The translations under genes and the position numbers were made by a program. Source: Sphaerolaimus hirsutus (Eukaryota; Nematoda; Chromadorea; Monhysterida; Sphaerolaimidae). From it: a DNA stretch of 64,000 bases. The notes beneath the pieces were generated by a model. It was not told the DNA's origin and made no database searches. It worked only from the letters and a program-made list of their open reading frames with translations. Of the stretch, positions 10,979 through 23,861 are shown in pieces. The stretch is taken from NCBI GenBank assembly GCA_964036195.1, contig OZ038456.1:3286001-3350000 (forward strand), in the 5' to 3' direction. How positions within the stretch are numbered: position 1 is the first letter of the stretch; the number at the start of each line of letters is the position of its first letter.

Positions 10979-13900
10979 CTGCGAAGGCAAAAACATGTAC
11001 ATGTATTTACATCGCGAATGTGATGGAAAAACGTGTTTTTTCAACGACCCCTATTTTTCAAAAATGGTTTGTATGGGGGTTTTTTAAACAGTTTTTTCAA
11101 AAGCTCTCAGATGGCTTTAAGTCAACATGAAAATTTCATTCAGTATTTTTGTAGGGAGATTTTTGATGTCGAATTAACTCAACTCTTGTTAAAGGTGGTG
11201 AGATGCATAGCTTCGGATGCTGGACATTTCAGTCCCACTTCGGGATGGCAGCGTTTTCACAAAGGTTTTTCAAAAATAAAAACCAACTTTAAAAAAATAA
11301 TAGCAACGTTTAAAAAAAGCATGCATCGAAACCATTTAAAAACCACAGCTAAATTTTTAGCGGGTGTTGGGGGGTTAGCCTCTCCCAAACCACCCAGCTA
11401 TCTATCTATCCTGGCCACTCACCTATCTATCTATCACAGAGGCCTCTCAGCTGAGGCATATTTTTGGGCTACTTTCCCCTGACACTCCCCCCAAATCATT
11501 TAGCTATCTAGCTATCCGGAGCAATTTTTGTTAAAATTTACCCAAATTTTCACACAAAATCATTACTTTTCATATGTTTTAAAGATTTTCACCTTCAAAA
11601 TAACTAGTTCATGTGTTTTATTGCCTATTTTCAGCTTTTTTGTATTATATGGCTTATATTTATACCTTTTTTCACCTACCACGTTTTTTCTTCATCCAAC
11701 AGTGGGGTTTCTATAGATTTGGACCCCCACATGTATTCATATAGATAGTAAATAGCGCACAATTTCACATATTGCCATTTGGTGGTGGTTTTGGGGAAGT
11801 AACCAAAAAAATTTAACTGGGGATAGATAGATGAGCAGACTCCAAGATAGATAGATAAATAGCTGGGCAGTTTTTGAGTTACCCACCCACCCCCATTGGA
11901 AACCCCTTGATTGGAGCAGAGGTATTCTAGGATTTGACCCTCCAGGTGGTTGGATAGATAACTGAGTGGCCTCAGAGATAGATAGATAACTGGAAAAAAT
12001 TGGGGGTTGCAGGGGTTTGATATAAAGGCTTTGTTAAAAGTAGGTGAAAAATGGCTAACATGGGTATAGAAGCATATATCAACCATAACTGCTAAAAATA
12101 AGCAGTTAGACACATGAAATAGTGATTTTGGAGGTGAAAATCTTCAAAAAAAGTATGAAAAATAGCAATTTTGAATGAAAATTGGGGTATAAACTGGTGG
12201 CACACACAAATGGAAAATTCACAAAACTATGTTTTAAAAACCCCACATGCAAGCTGTCAGGCTGTCATCTTGTGTGTGGGTGCCCCCAAGTATCTACTAT
12301 ATATATAAACCCTTGTTTACCTTGATCCAGATGGTTGCGAATTTTTTAAAAATGTTTTGTTCACGCCCCCCTTAAGTTTTCAGGAAAATTGACTCAACTC
12401 AAAAAATAGCCCAAAGAGTTGTCTACATGATGTATGGATCGCCCCCCAATATAACGCCATGTGGGCTGTGTAAGTGGGCCACACATTTTTTATACCAAAA
12501 TGCAGTGTTCACCTCGGTCCGGATGGTGGCTCCAAATTTTATATAGTCTTGTTTTTTCAAGGCCAGAATTTGGCCAAAATATAGAACAGAGTCCTGGCTT
12601 AGTGCCAAATGCCATTTCAACAGCTTCTTTACTGGCAGAAATAAGATTAGGATATTTTCAATTTGCACTGGTTTGTACTGTGGATCATGATCAGCTGTGA
12701 TTGTGATCATTTTATCTCTTCATGTTACATCTATCAAACACAGAAAATGCTTCCACCAGAAAGAGAAATCTTTCACGGTATTTTACAAACCTATACCACT
12801 TAAATTCACCCACCCAAACATGAGAATTTGAGGGGTGAAATTTTAAAAAAACATTGTTAAATTTTACTTACTACTAATTTCCTTCCCTGGACGAAATGTA
12901 CCAAATTTTTAAAATTTTGCCCCTCAATATCTCATTTTTGGGAAGGGTGTATTTAAGCGGAGTAAGTTTTTAAAAAAAACTGCTTAAGGTTCCTCTTTCT
13001 GATGGAAGCATTTTCTGTGTTAATAGATGTAACATGAGGAGATAAAATGATCACAATCACAGCTGATAGTGATCCGCAGTACAAAACAGTGCAAATTGAA
13101 AATATCCAAATCTGATTTCTGCCTGTGAAGAAGCTGTTGAAATGGCATTTGGCACTAAGCCAGGACTCTGTTCTATATTTTGGCCAAATTCTGGCCTTGA
13201 AAAAACAAGACTATATAAAATTTGGAGCCACCATCCGGACCGAGGTGAACACTGCATTTTGGTATAAAAAATGTGTGACCCACTTACACAGCCCACGCGG
13301 CGTTATATTGGGGGGGGGCGATCCGTACATCATATCATGTAGACAACTCTTTGGGCTATTTTTTGAGTTGGGTCAATTTTCCCGAAAACTTTAGGGGGGG
13401 GGGGTGATCAAAACGTTTTTCAAAAATTCGCAACCATCTGGATTGAGGTAAACAAGGGTTTACAAGGGGGGACCCCCTCAAGCCACCGTTGGTTTTGAAA
13501 ATATTTTTTTCATGTTTTTTTTCTGGCAAATAAATGGAAAATCAAAACAAATTTTCATTCAGGATGGAATTTGATTTATTTATAAAATTGGTTGGGGATA
13601 GTTTATACTACTAATTTTTCTTGACATAGGGGATGGTAACTTCCTGCAACTTTTCCACCCTCTCACAACCCACACAAACCTCACACCAAAATTTTGCCAA
13701 AGATCAAATTTCACTTTTGTCATGGCATTTTGACCCATTTTCACCAGCGGTCATCAAAACATAGTGTGTGCAAAGTAGGGATGGTACAAAACTGTTTTAA
13801 CGACCCTGTTTTTGTTTTGTTTTAAAACGTTGTTTAAAAAAAACAGTTTTTTATTAAATAAAACGGGTTTTTCTTTACAGTCCCAGATATGGTTATGGGT

Positions 13901-16556
13901 CTACACATACAGGTTAATCAGTACTCTGTGATGTTTAATATAGCCATAGAATACCTGTGAAGCCATGGGATAACATTATAAGTGGTAATTTCTGTCAAAA
14001 ATACCCATTTTTTGTTGAACGTTTGTTACTTAAAGTGAAGTTCAGCATGGAATAGTCATAAAAAAGGTTGTAAGAGAAGGCTAATACATTGAAAGTGATG
14101 CTACACACTGTAGAAGTATGTGGGAACACATTCGCTGAATATTATATACTACACTAACATATCACGGTTTCGATGCCTGTTTTTTAAAAAACGGTTTAAA
14201 AAAACACGTGCCATCCCTAGTGCAAAGGCATGGCAATGGAGCAGCCACGAGTTGCTCCTGACACTGAGGAACCTAATTCTGGGGACCACGTGCCCTATGA
14301 CAGTATTGGACAGTTGAGCATGAAATTTCCGTGGCATATGAAAATAAGTGGCATAAACCATCCCCAACCAATTTTATAAACACAATTTTATTTATAAACA
14401 AATTCTTGCTGGAACAAAAATTAGGATGGATTTTCCATTTATATTTGCCAGAAAGACATGAAAAAGTTATTTTAAAAACCAAGGGTGGTCTGAGGGGGTC
14501 CTCCCTTGGTTATATATAGTAAACACTTGGGGTGCACCCTCACACAAGATGACAGCCTGACAGCTTGCATGTGGGGTTTTTAAAACATAGTTTTGTTAAT
14601 TTCCCTTTTATGTGCCACATTTTTATAGATTTTCACCTCAAAAATCACTAGTTCTGTGTCTAACTGCTTATTTTGAGCTTTTTAGTACTATATGCTTATA
14701 TACACATTTATAGCAATTTTACCCTACTTTTTGCAATTTTTCTCCTTTTTCTTCCTTATACACCTTGAAAAAGCCGATATTTCAAACCCTGCAACCCCCC
14801 CATTTTTTCCAATCCCCCCAAACTGCCCAGACATCTATCTATCATGGAGTCTGCTCAGCTATCTATCTATTTGATGCAAAAAAGATTGGCTACTTCCCCT
14901 AAAACCACCACCAAATGGCAATGTGTATATGAAGTTGTATGCTTATGCACAATTCATTATCTTTATGAATACCTGTGGGGGTCCAAATCTACAAAAAAAC
15001 TGCTGTTGAAGGAAGAAAAATTGCGGTAGGTGAAAAGTAGGTGAAAAAGGCAAAAATGTGTATATTAGTCATATTATACAAGAACGCTGAAAATAGGTAA
15101 TAAAACACATGAACTAGTGATTTTGAAGGTGAAAATCTTAAAAACATATGAAAAGTAGTGATTTTGAGTGAAAATTTGGGTGACAAAATTTAACAAAAAT
15201 TGCTCCGGATAGCTAGATAGCTGAAAGATTTGGGGGAGTGTTAGGGGAAAGTAGCCGAAAAATGAGCCTCAGCTGAGAGGCCTCTGGGATAGATAGATAG
15301 CTGAGTGGCCAGGATAGATAGCTAGCTGGGCGGTTTGGGGGGTAACCCCCTACACCGGCTAAAAATTTCAGCTGCGATTATAAAATGGTTTCGTTGCATG
15401 CGTTCTTTTTTTAAACGTTGCTATTATTTTTTAAATTTTTTTAAAAACCTTTGAAAAAACCCGGCCATCCAGAAGTGGGACCTAAATGTTCAGTATCCGT
15501 AGCGACGCATCTCATCACCTTTAACAAGAGTAAACCTTTACTGACATCGAAAATCTTTCCTATAAATACCGAACACTTTGCAATTCGTCCTTTCAGAACA
15601 TGGAATGGAGCATTTCGAAAGTATTTGTGCTCGTTCACGAGCACGCAATCAAAAAAGCCACCAACTTCTCGGAGTAGCCGCGCCACTTGACCATGTACTC
15701 GACCTTGCCGTTGTGCCGCCGCTTTCCGGTCACTTTCTCCACCTCAAACTCCTCCTTCTTGCTGCTGGCGGCGGCTGCCGCGCCGCTGGAGCCGGACCGG
15801 CGGCCGGATTTCGACCGCGCCGGCGACTTTTTCGGCTGCGCGCGAAATTGTCGTCGGGTTAGGATCAGTGGTGGCAGAAACTTTTTTGCAAAAAAAAATC
15901 GATGAAATTTATTTTGAATTTTTGAGTATTTTTGAGGTCGATACTCATTTCAGGATGAGTATTGAAGTGGGCGAAATTTGATCGATGTTTGAATGAATGT
16001 TTGATGCGTAGATGTTTTACAAACAAAGTTTGAGACCAAACGGCGCACCGCACACTGAAATTTTGCGTTCAGCGTTCGAACGTTTTTGCACGCTGAACTA
16101 CAAACGCTGAAATCAAAATCTACAGAACAATGTGTTTTTGAAGCGCAAAAATGCGGCTCGCATGCCAATTACGCGAATATCGCAATTTCCGAATTATTTT
16201 ACGCTTCCAAAATGTTAGGTTCTTGAGATTTTGATTTCAGCATTTGTAGTTCAGCGTGCAAAAACGTTCGAACGCTGAACGCAAAATTTCAGTGTGCAGT
16301 GTGGCAATATGAGCACGAGTGTTTTTATAATATTTAGCAATGAAATCAACAACACACTGATTTGCTAGCTTTGGATGGACTTTTCGCAACCTTTGACCCT
16401 CCCTTCCTTTTGCTGGTGCGCTTCTGAAATGAGACAAGTGTAAATATGTTTTTGCTTTTGTTTAAAAAGAATTTTAAATATCAAAGCCCAAAAAATTACC
16501 TTGTCAAATTTGGACAAATCAAATGGCTCAGTAGCTTTCCTCACACGACCAGCCAT
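10897..16556 (-). CDS. Compact chromodomain protein (4 exons, 124 aa, complete)
   Basis: Exons 16556-16500, 16423-16358, 15835-15666 and 10978-10897 join in phase to 124 residues plus TGA. The first 41 residues are basic (MAGRVRKATEPF, KRTSKRKGG, SPSKASKS) and lead into PKKSPARSKSGRRSGSSG, an Ala tract and then EEFEVEKVTGKRRHNGKVEY, MVKWRGYSEK and TWEPAENL, a chromodomain of HP1/chromobox type. Chromodomains bind methylated lysine of histone H3 through an aromatic cage; the first aromatic (F in EFEVEK), the W of VKWRGY and the W of TWEP are present. The loop before TWEP is two to three residues shorter than in HP1. The protein ends about 20 residues after TWEP, with no chromo-shadow domain, so this is not a standard HP1. 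It is probably nuclear. The last intron (10979-15665) is 4.7 kb and is mostly a nested palindrome. Confidence 0.85.
12310..13470. repeat. Inverted repeat, about 410-bp arms with a 300-bp loop
   Basis: Arms 12310-12720 and 13030-13470 are near-identical complements. An open frame in one arm recurs on the opposite strand in the other with only a few changes, which is the repeat itself rather than a conserved gene. The left boundary has GATCCAGATGGTTGCGAATT, the right its complement. Confidence 0.8.
13786..14217. repeat. GGGATGG / CCATCCC TIR element
   Basis: Left end GGGATGGTACAAAACTGTTT, right end CACGTGCCATCCCTAG. The interior (TATAGCCATAGAATACCTGTGA and following) is a relative of the 1289-1980 element. 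Inserted inside the inner palindrome. Confidence 0.65.
15666..15835 (-). CDS. Chromodomain protein exon 3
   Basis: Acceptor GCGCGCAG, donor GTTGGT, phase 56 codons + 2. Encodes a basic Ser/Ala linker and the N-terminal two thirds of the chromodomain up to WRGYSEK. Much more GC-rich than its surroundings. Confidence 0.9.
15950..16310. repeat. Fold-back around GCGTTCGAACGTTTTTGCAC
   Basis: The block at 16040-16120 (CACACTGAAATTTTGCGTTCAGCG) and the block at 16220-16300 are inverted complements. A short palindrome in the intron between exons 2 and 3 of the chromodomain gene. A related GTTCGAACG-rich stretch is at 33600-34400. Confidence 0.6.
16358..16423 (-). CDS. Chromodomain protein exon 2
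   Basis: Acceptor CTCATTTCAG, donor GTGTGT, 22 codons. Encodes only basic and serine residues (KRTSKRKGGSKVAKSPSKAS), probably a nuclear-localisation and nucleic-acid-contacting tail. Confidence 0.75.
16500..16556 (-). CDS. Chromodomain protein exon 1 (start codon)
   Basis: ATG 16556-16554 in context AAAAATGG, donor GTAATT, 19 codons (MAGRVRKATEPFDLSKFDK). Phase matches exon 2. Confidence 0.75.
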
Positions 16557-18960
16557 TTTTAAATCTAGTGAATGTCTGTTTTGCTGTAATATAACCTGTA
16601 GTGAGAATCTTCTGGATATTCATTTTACAAAGTGTCAGTTAAACTTAAATTATGGTGGGAAAATATTCTCAAACTCAAATATATAATCAAAATATACATT
16701 TATTTCTTGGATAACAAAGGTAGAATTTGATAAAGATAGTATGTTAGCACAGTGGCAAATGATATTCTTATGAGTGAGATGAATTCCTGATTATCATAAG
16801 TGAGATGAATAGCATAGGTAAACATTCTGTGAAAATTAAAAAATAACATTCTTAAGGTTACTTAGAGAAATTGTAGCCCAGTTGTAGGAGAAATGCTCCC
16901 ATTAAATCTGTCTGTCTCCCATTAAACAAACAGTATTTATGGTTATGGTCTGGTATTTGAGAAAGCTTTGCTTTTTCTTATTCCTCACCTGTTCTCATTC
17001 CTATTGAGGACATAAAACAGTGAAAACAAACACTCAAGTAATAGTTGAAAAGGTAGCAGAATTAGGATAATCATAAAGGGTACTTTTGGCCCTTTTTAAT
17101 GGTAAACTAACAAAGACATGCTAAAAATGTAAAGCAAAGCAGTGTACAAATTTATGTGGACAAAAATCCTACTATTTTCAATGCATGATAACCTTGCATG
17201 TGTTGGGAAAATGTAAGAGAACTGTTGTGGTAAACATAAAAATCAATAATTCTGGCATCACTGGCATATAGCCAAAAGCGAGTAAGGCATGATTTTCACC
17301 CAGCAACTACTATATGGAGAATAATATACAGGAGTTATAGCTCAGTAGACCACAGAAAAATACTTATGATACAAGTGAGAAGACTTCCTAAAACTACAAA
17401 TCCTACGAGAGAGAATCCATAAATGAAATTCTATTTACAATTCATCTATGTGGTTTCAGCTGAAAGAACACACAGGAAATCATAATGCCTAGAAATACAC
17501 TAGGTGTGTATTGTGGAATTATCTTATCAATATCTACATACACATACTACAGGCCATTATAACCACACTGATCAGATGAATAGTAGGTAATATACATATG
17601 TAGACTTTGAAAAATTTGTTACAGAGCAATCCCAATGGGTTTTCATTAGAAATTGAAACAGAAATAGTGAAAGCCAATCAAATTGGTTTCTTCATTTTGT
17701 CTGCCTAAACATTCCATTTTCTGTACATTTTATTTCTATCAAAGGGGAGGTTAAATAAAAATTAATTATATTTATCAAATTTTTAAAAAGATTTACAAAC
17801 ATCTACCAAGGTGCAATATAAAAACACACTTCCAAACAACAATTGAGATAAGACAAAATCAATATTGATCCTATCTGTTTTATCCTGCAGCCCTGACAAA
17901 AATACAAATACCCACAAACAGATAATTATGTGAGCAGAAATGCACCAAAATAAATAAACGATTCCTTAAAAGAGAACCTTACAATAATAAGGAAAAATCC
18001 CATGAAGCACACAATTTGGACTAAATGTGCAAAATCAATAATTCTGGCATCTTTGGCGCGCAGCCAAATACAGCTACACGCTAGTCTGCTTGGCGAAAAC
18101 GTCACAAAGAACACCATAACATGCATTTTTGCAGAACTGTTTACATTCACAAGAATCACTAGACACGTTGCAAGATTATGTATCTGTTTCTTGTTGAATT
18201 TGGCAAAACTTTCAAATATCAATATTGCAGTTCATATGAAAATGCTGTTACACCTTGTTTTTCTTTTTGGAATTCAAGGAGAAATAACAGGCTCAGTATA
18301 TTTTGGACCTCTGAGTGGTTAATTGGATAGTTGTAGTACATCTGAATGCGATAGATAGCTTAAAAAATTAAGTATATTGCCATTTGTAATGTGTACATTG
18401 CTTTTTGGGACCACAATTCACTAACAATGTATGATTTAAAAACCTAAAAAGCAAAAATGGCAAAGATAAACATTTAAGGAGTACTTATGTGCCCTATACA
18501 TTTTAAAATAACAGTTCCACTCAATTTTTGATTGCAGAATTTCATCTTCTGCTATAGAATGGGAACAATTCCTTTAAGCTTGATAGCTGTGAAATGGTGG
18601 TAGAATGGGAAAAATGGCTGAAAATTACGATTTTCAGGCAGTTTTGGCAATGTTTATCATGCAGTAGGCAGTCTCAACTATTCTGCATGGTAAAATAGTG
18701 TCTATGTACTGTATGTTTTCTGTGTGCGTAGTGATATTAACAATGCAGAAATGGATGCTACACCACTAAACATGATGCAAATGCCATGGTGACTCCCTGG
18801 GCCATTCCGCGCTGTGTGTACGTCAAATGTATCTGCTGGCAATTACATGTAAAAGTTTTGCATTTTACCTAGTCCATCCACACTAAAAAAATTGTCAACG
18901 ATTCTAGAGTAAATAGAATTTGATGCGGCAATTTAAAAATATAAATTTGAATTTTTTTAA
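16557..18960. other. AT-rich intergenic region, 5' of the chromodomain gene
   Basis: No exon-like GC-rich block. Two related segments share CAATAATTCTGGCATC followed by a GGC...AGCCAAA motif, at 17245-17280 and 18025-18070, so part of this is a dispersed repeat. The chromodomain promoter should lie at its left end. I see nothing else that can be supported. Confidence 0.45.
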
Positions 18961-18984
18961 TCGCTTGTCAACCCTAGTCAGTAG

Positions 18985-20430
18985 AAGGGATGGCCAAAAA
19001 TGTGTTTTAACGACCCTGTTGTTGTTGTTTTTAACATTTTTTTAAAACATCTGTGACTTCAAGTGAAGTTGGGCATGGAATAGTGCTTAAAAAAGGTTAT
19101 AAGAGAAGGCTAATACATTGACAGTGATGTTTCACACTGTAGAAGTATGTGGGAGCAGGGTTGGTTTTATAAAAATTCATTTTAGTAAAATTGTATAAAA
19201 ATTGTAAAAAAAATTTATTTTAATTTTATTCTTGTTTCATTTTATTTTATTTTATTCCCAAAAGTCATTAATAAAATAAAATGACACATTTTACAAAAAA
19301 AATCAGAATCATGCATTCAAGGCCAGAAAAATGTTATAATTAGACCTATACACAAAAAACCTGTGACAAATGTTTCCCTTACTTTTCAAAAGTTGCATGC
19401 AGTATGTGTTGTTAGCTAGCTGCAAGTGTAAAGTTACAATTTTTGATAAGAATGGTTTGCATTTTCAGTAGGACTAGTGGAGTGTGCTGGGCACATTTGT
19501 AAAATGTAATGCAATTTGTCAATTGTCATGACAAAAGTAAAGTTAAGTGTCAATTGTCATGCAAAATGTCAAGTGTCATGTCAAATTTCAAGCAAAGTGG
19601 CAATTGTCATGACAAATGTCATGCAAAGTGTAAATTGTGTATCCAAATCTTGTGTTTTTGTATCCATAGTACGTTTTGTATCCAAATCTTATGTTTTTGT
19701 ATCAAATTTTCACATAAGATTTGGATTCAACAACAACATAATTTGGATACACAACATAAGATTTAGATATAAAACATAAGATTTGGACACAATTTCCTTG
19801 ACAATTGATACTTTATTTTTTACATGTCATGACAATTTACACTTTACCTTAAATTTGTCGCGACAATTGACACTTTGCATGACATTTTACATGACATTTG
19901 ACACTTTACACTTGGGATTGCTCCCAGATCCATGAATAAACACGTAGAAACTCAAGCAACGAGATAAAATTTTACAAAAAAATATGAATTTTTATACAAT
20001 TTTACAAAAATACGAATTTTTATACAATTTTACAAAAAAATTTACAAAACTTCGAATTTTTATACAATTTTTTTTTTATTCTTGAATTTTCCATTTTATG
20101 TTATTTTATTCTTGAATATTCCATTTTATTTTTATTTTATTTTTTCTGAGATTCTGCCAACCCTGTGTGGGAGCACATTGGCTGGATATTATATACTACA
20201 CTACATATCACAGCTTTTTATTACACAATAGCATGAACAAATGGAAGCTTTCACACTAAAAATGCCCCAAAACTAATGAAAACAACCACCAGTGGTAATG
20301 TGTGTGTGAAATTGCGCAAAATGCAAAATACCTAGTGCATAGTACAAAAAATTTTGCAGATGTTTAAAAAAAATGGTTTTGATGCCTGTTTAAAAAAAGG
20401 ACAGTTAAAAAAAAATTGGCCATCCCTAGT
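18985..20430. repeat. GGGATGGCC TIR element split by nested insertions
   Basis: Left end GGGATGGCCAAAAATGTGTT, right end ATTGGCCATCCCTAG. Inside it, 19156-20165 is a second element with ends AGGGTTGGTTTTATAAAA and GATTCTGCCAACCCTG. Inside that, 19485-19925 is a third, built of AATTGTCATG and TATCCAAATCTT units. Three levels of nesting can be read directly. Confidence 0.65.
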
Positions 20431-20635
20431 CAGTAGTGGTCGTTCTAATGCACAAATCACAATAGAACCAATATTTTCCAATCAGTGGGCGTCAGTGTCA
20501 AATCTGGGGTCTCCAAGGGGAGGGCTGGGTGGGGGTAGCCCCCACTGTACTGCAGGGGTCCACTATGGAGGGTTGGGGGGGTACCCAGCTACTACCACCT
20601 GAGACCCCCCGAATCGCTCAGGTGGCAGTCCCAAG

Positions 20636-20952
20636 CCCTGTAAAGTGTCAAATGTAAAGTCAAATGTCAATTGTCACGCAAAGTGTCAAATGTAAAGTAA
20701 AGTGTTAATTGTATCCAAAAAAAATTTTTGTATCCAAATCTAATTTTTGGTATCCAAATCTTGAGTGTAAAAATTATATTTGGATATAACAACATAAGAT
20801 TAGGATATGAAAAAAAGATTTGGATACACAATTGACACTTTACTTTACATTGGACTATAGATTTGACACTTTGCATGACAATTGACATTTGATATTGCAT
20901 CTGACTTAACATTTGACACTTTACTTTACAGGGCTTGGGACTGCCACATGGA
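20636..20952. repeat. Fold-back with GTATCCAAATCT units
   Basis: AAGCCCTGTAAAGTGTCAAATG on the left and its complement GACACTTTACTTTACAGGGCTT on the right bracket TATCCAAATCT units in both orientations. Same unit family as 19485-19925 and 59953-60782. Confidence 0.65.
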
Positions 20953-21423
20953 CTTTTTTTCAATGCCAAATGCAATTATGGCAGACACCGTTGTAAAAAC
21001 AAATGTAGAAGTTGGTCAAGTTGGCAGGTTGGCAGTTTCTGTGCTGACAGAAATTTAGAATTTTCAACCACCTTTTTGTATCACACCAAGTAAAATATTA
21101 GATTTTCATCAGAGAAATGTTGAAAATTCGAAATTTGTGACCTCACTGTGTTAGGATTCAACAATGTCATTTCGATTTGGCGTGTGGGGATAAGGGCTGG
21201 AAAATGGTGACATCCAGCCGGAGCCAGAATGGACCCAATTCGCTCTTCGCCCAATTGTGATTTTATCTTTGCGCCAAGGGTTCAAAGTGGTCTCCCTTTG
21301 AAGCGGTTTCGCGTCGGTGTGTAATCATTGATTTAACGGATCAAGTGACCACATCTGGTGAAAGTGTGTACAGCTATATGGAACTGCAAACTGAGCTATC
21401 AACACGATTGTGCTCGTATCAGA

Positions 21424-22333
21424 GTTGTTAAAAGTACTGAACTTTTTCAAAGTATATGTAAACATAAAGTATTTTTATTTTACTCACAGTTGAGTACAGA
21501 AAACGTAAAGTAAAATTTGTTTACTTACAGTGTAAAACGTGAGTAAAATACTTTTTTTCCGGGGAAAACGTAAAAGTGAGTATTTTTTTCTCACAGAAAA
21601 TGTAAAGCTGGGTATTTTCTCTCACAGAAAACGTAACAGTGACTATTTCAATTTTTACTCTGAAATACATCAAATACCATATTTCCTCGAATTACCCCCA
21701 GGTGGTTTATTTTTTTAGAGTGGAAATTTTGAGGGGGGTTAAACGAGGTGGGGGGGGGTATTTCGAGGGGGGTACTATTTCGCCAGAAATTGTTTGAAAT
21801 CCCAGTACTAAATCGTTGCTTGTATATTTTTTTATAACGTACACAGACGTCGAAAAATGCAACAAAAACCGCCATGTATAATACTCTATAGACTTTTTTA
21901 TATATGTACGTAGACAGTAAAAACCCTGTTCTAACATAACACAGTCATTGTTTTTCATGTGTGTTCTGTGTTTCCCGGAGCTTTTGTCATCTACGTTCTC
22001 CAAACACTGAATTGGGGGGGGGGGGGGTATAAATTCAGTGTCCATTTTGAGGGTGGTATTTAGAGGGAGGGTATTTCGAGGAAATACGGTAGGTGTTTTT
22101 TTCTCCTGATAAGTATTTCTCAGGAAAATGTACAATGTGTATCAAGTTCTCTCTGTCAAAATGTCACTTTCCCATTAATGTCCCATTAAAATACGTGTTC
22201 GGTACTCGCGTACTTTTGAAAAGTGAGTAATACTGGTATTTTTTCGGAAGGTAACGTTAGCGTATTCATAACGTTAACGTTACGTTAAGTATACGTATTT
22301 ATCGAGTAAACGTAAATACGTTTTAACAACTAT
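21424..22333. repeat. GTTGTTAAAAGTACTGAAC TIR element interrupted by a TACCGTATTT element
   Basis: Left end AGTTGTTAAAAGTACTGAAC, right end TACGTTTTAACAACTATG. An uninterrupted relative is at 39774-40232. The copy here contains a TACCGTATTT-family element at 21675-22091. Confidence 0.7.
21675..22091. repeat. TACCGTATTT TIR element, copy 2 (nested)
   Basis: Starts TACCATATTTCCTCGAATTA, ends TTTCGAGGAAATACGGTA. Same interior as copy 1, in the same orientation. Confidence 0.75.
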
Positions 22334-22479
22334 GCGCGTATGATAGCCGCGGAGCCACGGTCTTTCAGATTCGATCCAGAGCGAAATTAATGGAAAAAAA
22401 CCCTAGTTTCCTAGTAGAAAAAAGCTCAAGTTTCCTGGGAAAATACTAAAATATTTTTTGGTCGGAATTATTTCTCAGA

Positions 22480-23190
22480 ATTAAGAACAAATTAACAACC
22501 ACCACTCCATCATTTTATTCAATTTCGCTGGTGTGCTAGTCTGCGCAGCACCTTTCGGTCTGTGGCGTCGGACTAGGACTGAACATAAAACCGCGCTCAG
22601 TGGACAACCACATGCGCGCACTGGACAGCAAACACCCCTGGACAACCACGGAACCACAACCAACAACGCAAAATGTCACGCAGTGTCAAAATATATGTGA
22701 AAAGACCTGGTGCCATTTTCCAGGGCATTTACATTACCTTTTACACCTGACATTTCACACAGTCTGGGATTGGCAGTAGTCTGGAATTGCTACTGGGTCA
22801 GGTGCTATTTACTTCCGCTGGCACGCCGCCAGCAGACCCGCCGCATGCGCTCAACCCAAATGTCACTGACCCTACTGCTAAGTCATGATATTGTGATAAT
22901 CCCTCCTAGATCCGCTGCAAATTGCACACACATGCCGCATTTCTGCTGCCCCGCCGCGCAGCTGCACAACTTCCGTATTGTTATAGAAACTTTGCAGCAC
23001 ATGCAAAGACCGCGGTGCGGAGCGTGCCACACTGCCAACTGGCGCCGGCACCGGTTTTGATAAAGTTTCGCATGTGTGACAAAATGAGAACACAGGTAGG
23101 CCCCCGCGGCAGTACCATGCACGCGCTTGAACCGCAGTTGTCCAGAGGTGTATTTATGCTGTCCAGTGTGCACTGCATGCCAGGGGTATT
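22480..23190. repeat. Fold-back element bounded by CCACGG..CTGGACAGC / GCTGTCCAG
   Basis: GCGCACTGGACAGCAAACAC near 22615 and its complement near 23165 face each other. The middle contains GC-rich sequence and short cysteine-rich frames on the minus strand, for which I find no splice or family support. Confidence 0.4.
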
Positions 23191-23746
23191 CTAGATTTCG
23201 ACCCTCCGGGGGGTTGGATAGATAGATAGACGACTGAGCAGCCTCCGGGGTAGATAGATACCTTGGCGGTTTGGGGGGTGACCCCCCAACCCCCCTTTCC
23301 TAACCCTGGTGCACGCAATTGTCACCTGAGCGCAGTTGCCCAGGGTTTATTCGCCGACTAAATGCGTTCCGTCCGCGGTCAGCTTATCAATTAGGTAAGG
23401 CTCCCGGAGCAACAATGGCGCATTCAGTTGAAGCAATCGTATTATCAGTCAGATTATGGAAAATGGTGGCACCATGTCACTTTCATCTCAAAAGCGGTCA
23501 ATTAAACAGAAATCTGTGATGTGAAAACACGCAAAGATGCCTTAGCGACATAAAGTCACAAGGTAGGCACAAGTCGGAAAAAAAAAACCAAAGAAATACT
23601 TTAGAGAAACAATACAGTCAATGAAAGAAAAGCTGGCAAGATCATGAAACAAAAAGGGCTGTGCGAACCAGACGAAAGAGAGAACGGAACGTCATCATCA
23701 CTGAGAGAAAACAGCTGTTTGGGTGCACCCCCCTCACCCCCCGCAC

Positions 23747-23861
23747 CCCCGATTCGCATCAATTTCCCCGGCTGGACGTCACTTTCCAACGGCTCGTCAT
23801 AAAAAGTCTTCAATTTGTCACCGGTACGCGTGGAGGCCAGAGTCGCGCAGGATTGTGGGAC
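23747..23861 (-). CDS. Secreted Cys-rich protein, probable exon 5
   Basis: Acceptor CCCCACTCAG and donor GTGCGG, open in the phase required by exon 4 (38 codons + 1). Encodes VPQSCATLASTRTGDKLKTF and following acidic/basic residues with one cysteine. Supported by phase and sites only. Confidence 0.45.

Larger units (their letters stand above)
11040..15490. repeat. Large nested palindromic complex inside a chromodomain-gene intron
   Basis: Outer arms 11200-12300 and 14520-15490 are diverged inverted copies: the GATAGATAGCTG blocks, the TGGTGGTGGTTTTGGGGAAGT / ACTTCCCCTAAAACCACCACC pair, and GAAGTGGGAC / TCCCACTTC face each other around 13345. Inside are two more inverted pairs, at 12310-12720 with 13030-13470 and at 13490-13620 with 14350-14505, plus a separate TIR element at 13786-14217. 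This is several fold-back elements inserted into one another. Confidence 0.7.

Noticed and set aside
12461..12700. 79-residue ORF repeated at 13296-13057
   Set aside because: Same reason: arms of a palindrome, not two genes.
19509..19779. ORFs with repeated CHDKCHAKCK or IRFVSKSYVFV
   Set aside because: Translation of the AATTGTCATG and TATCCAAATCTT repeat units.
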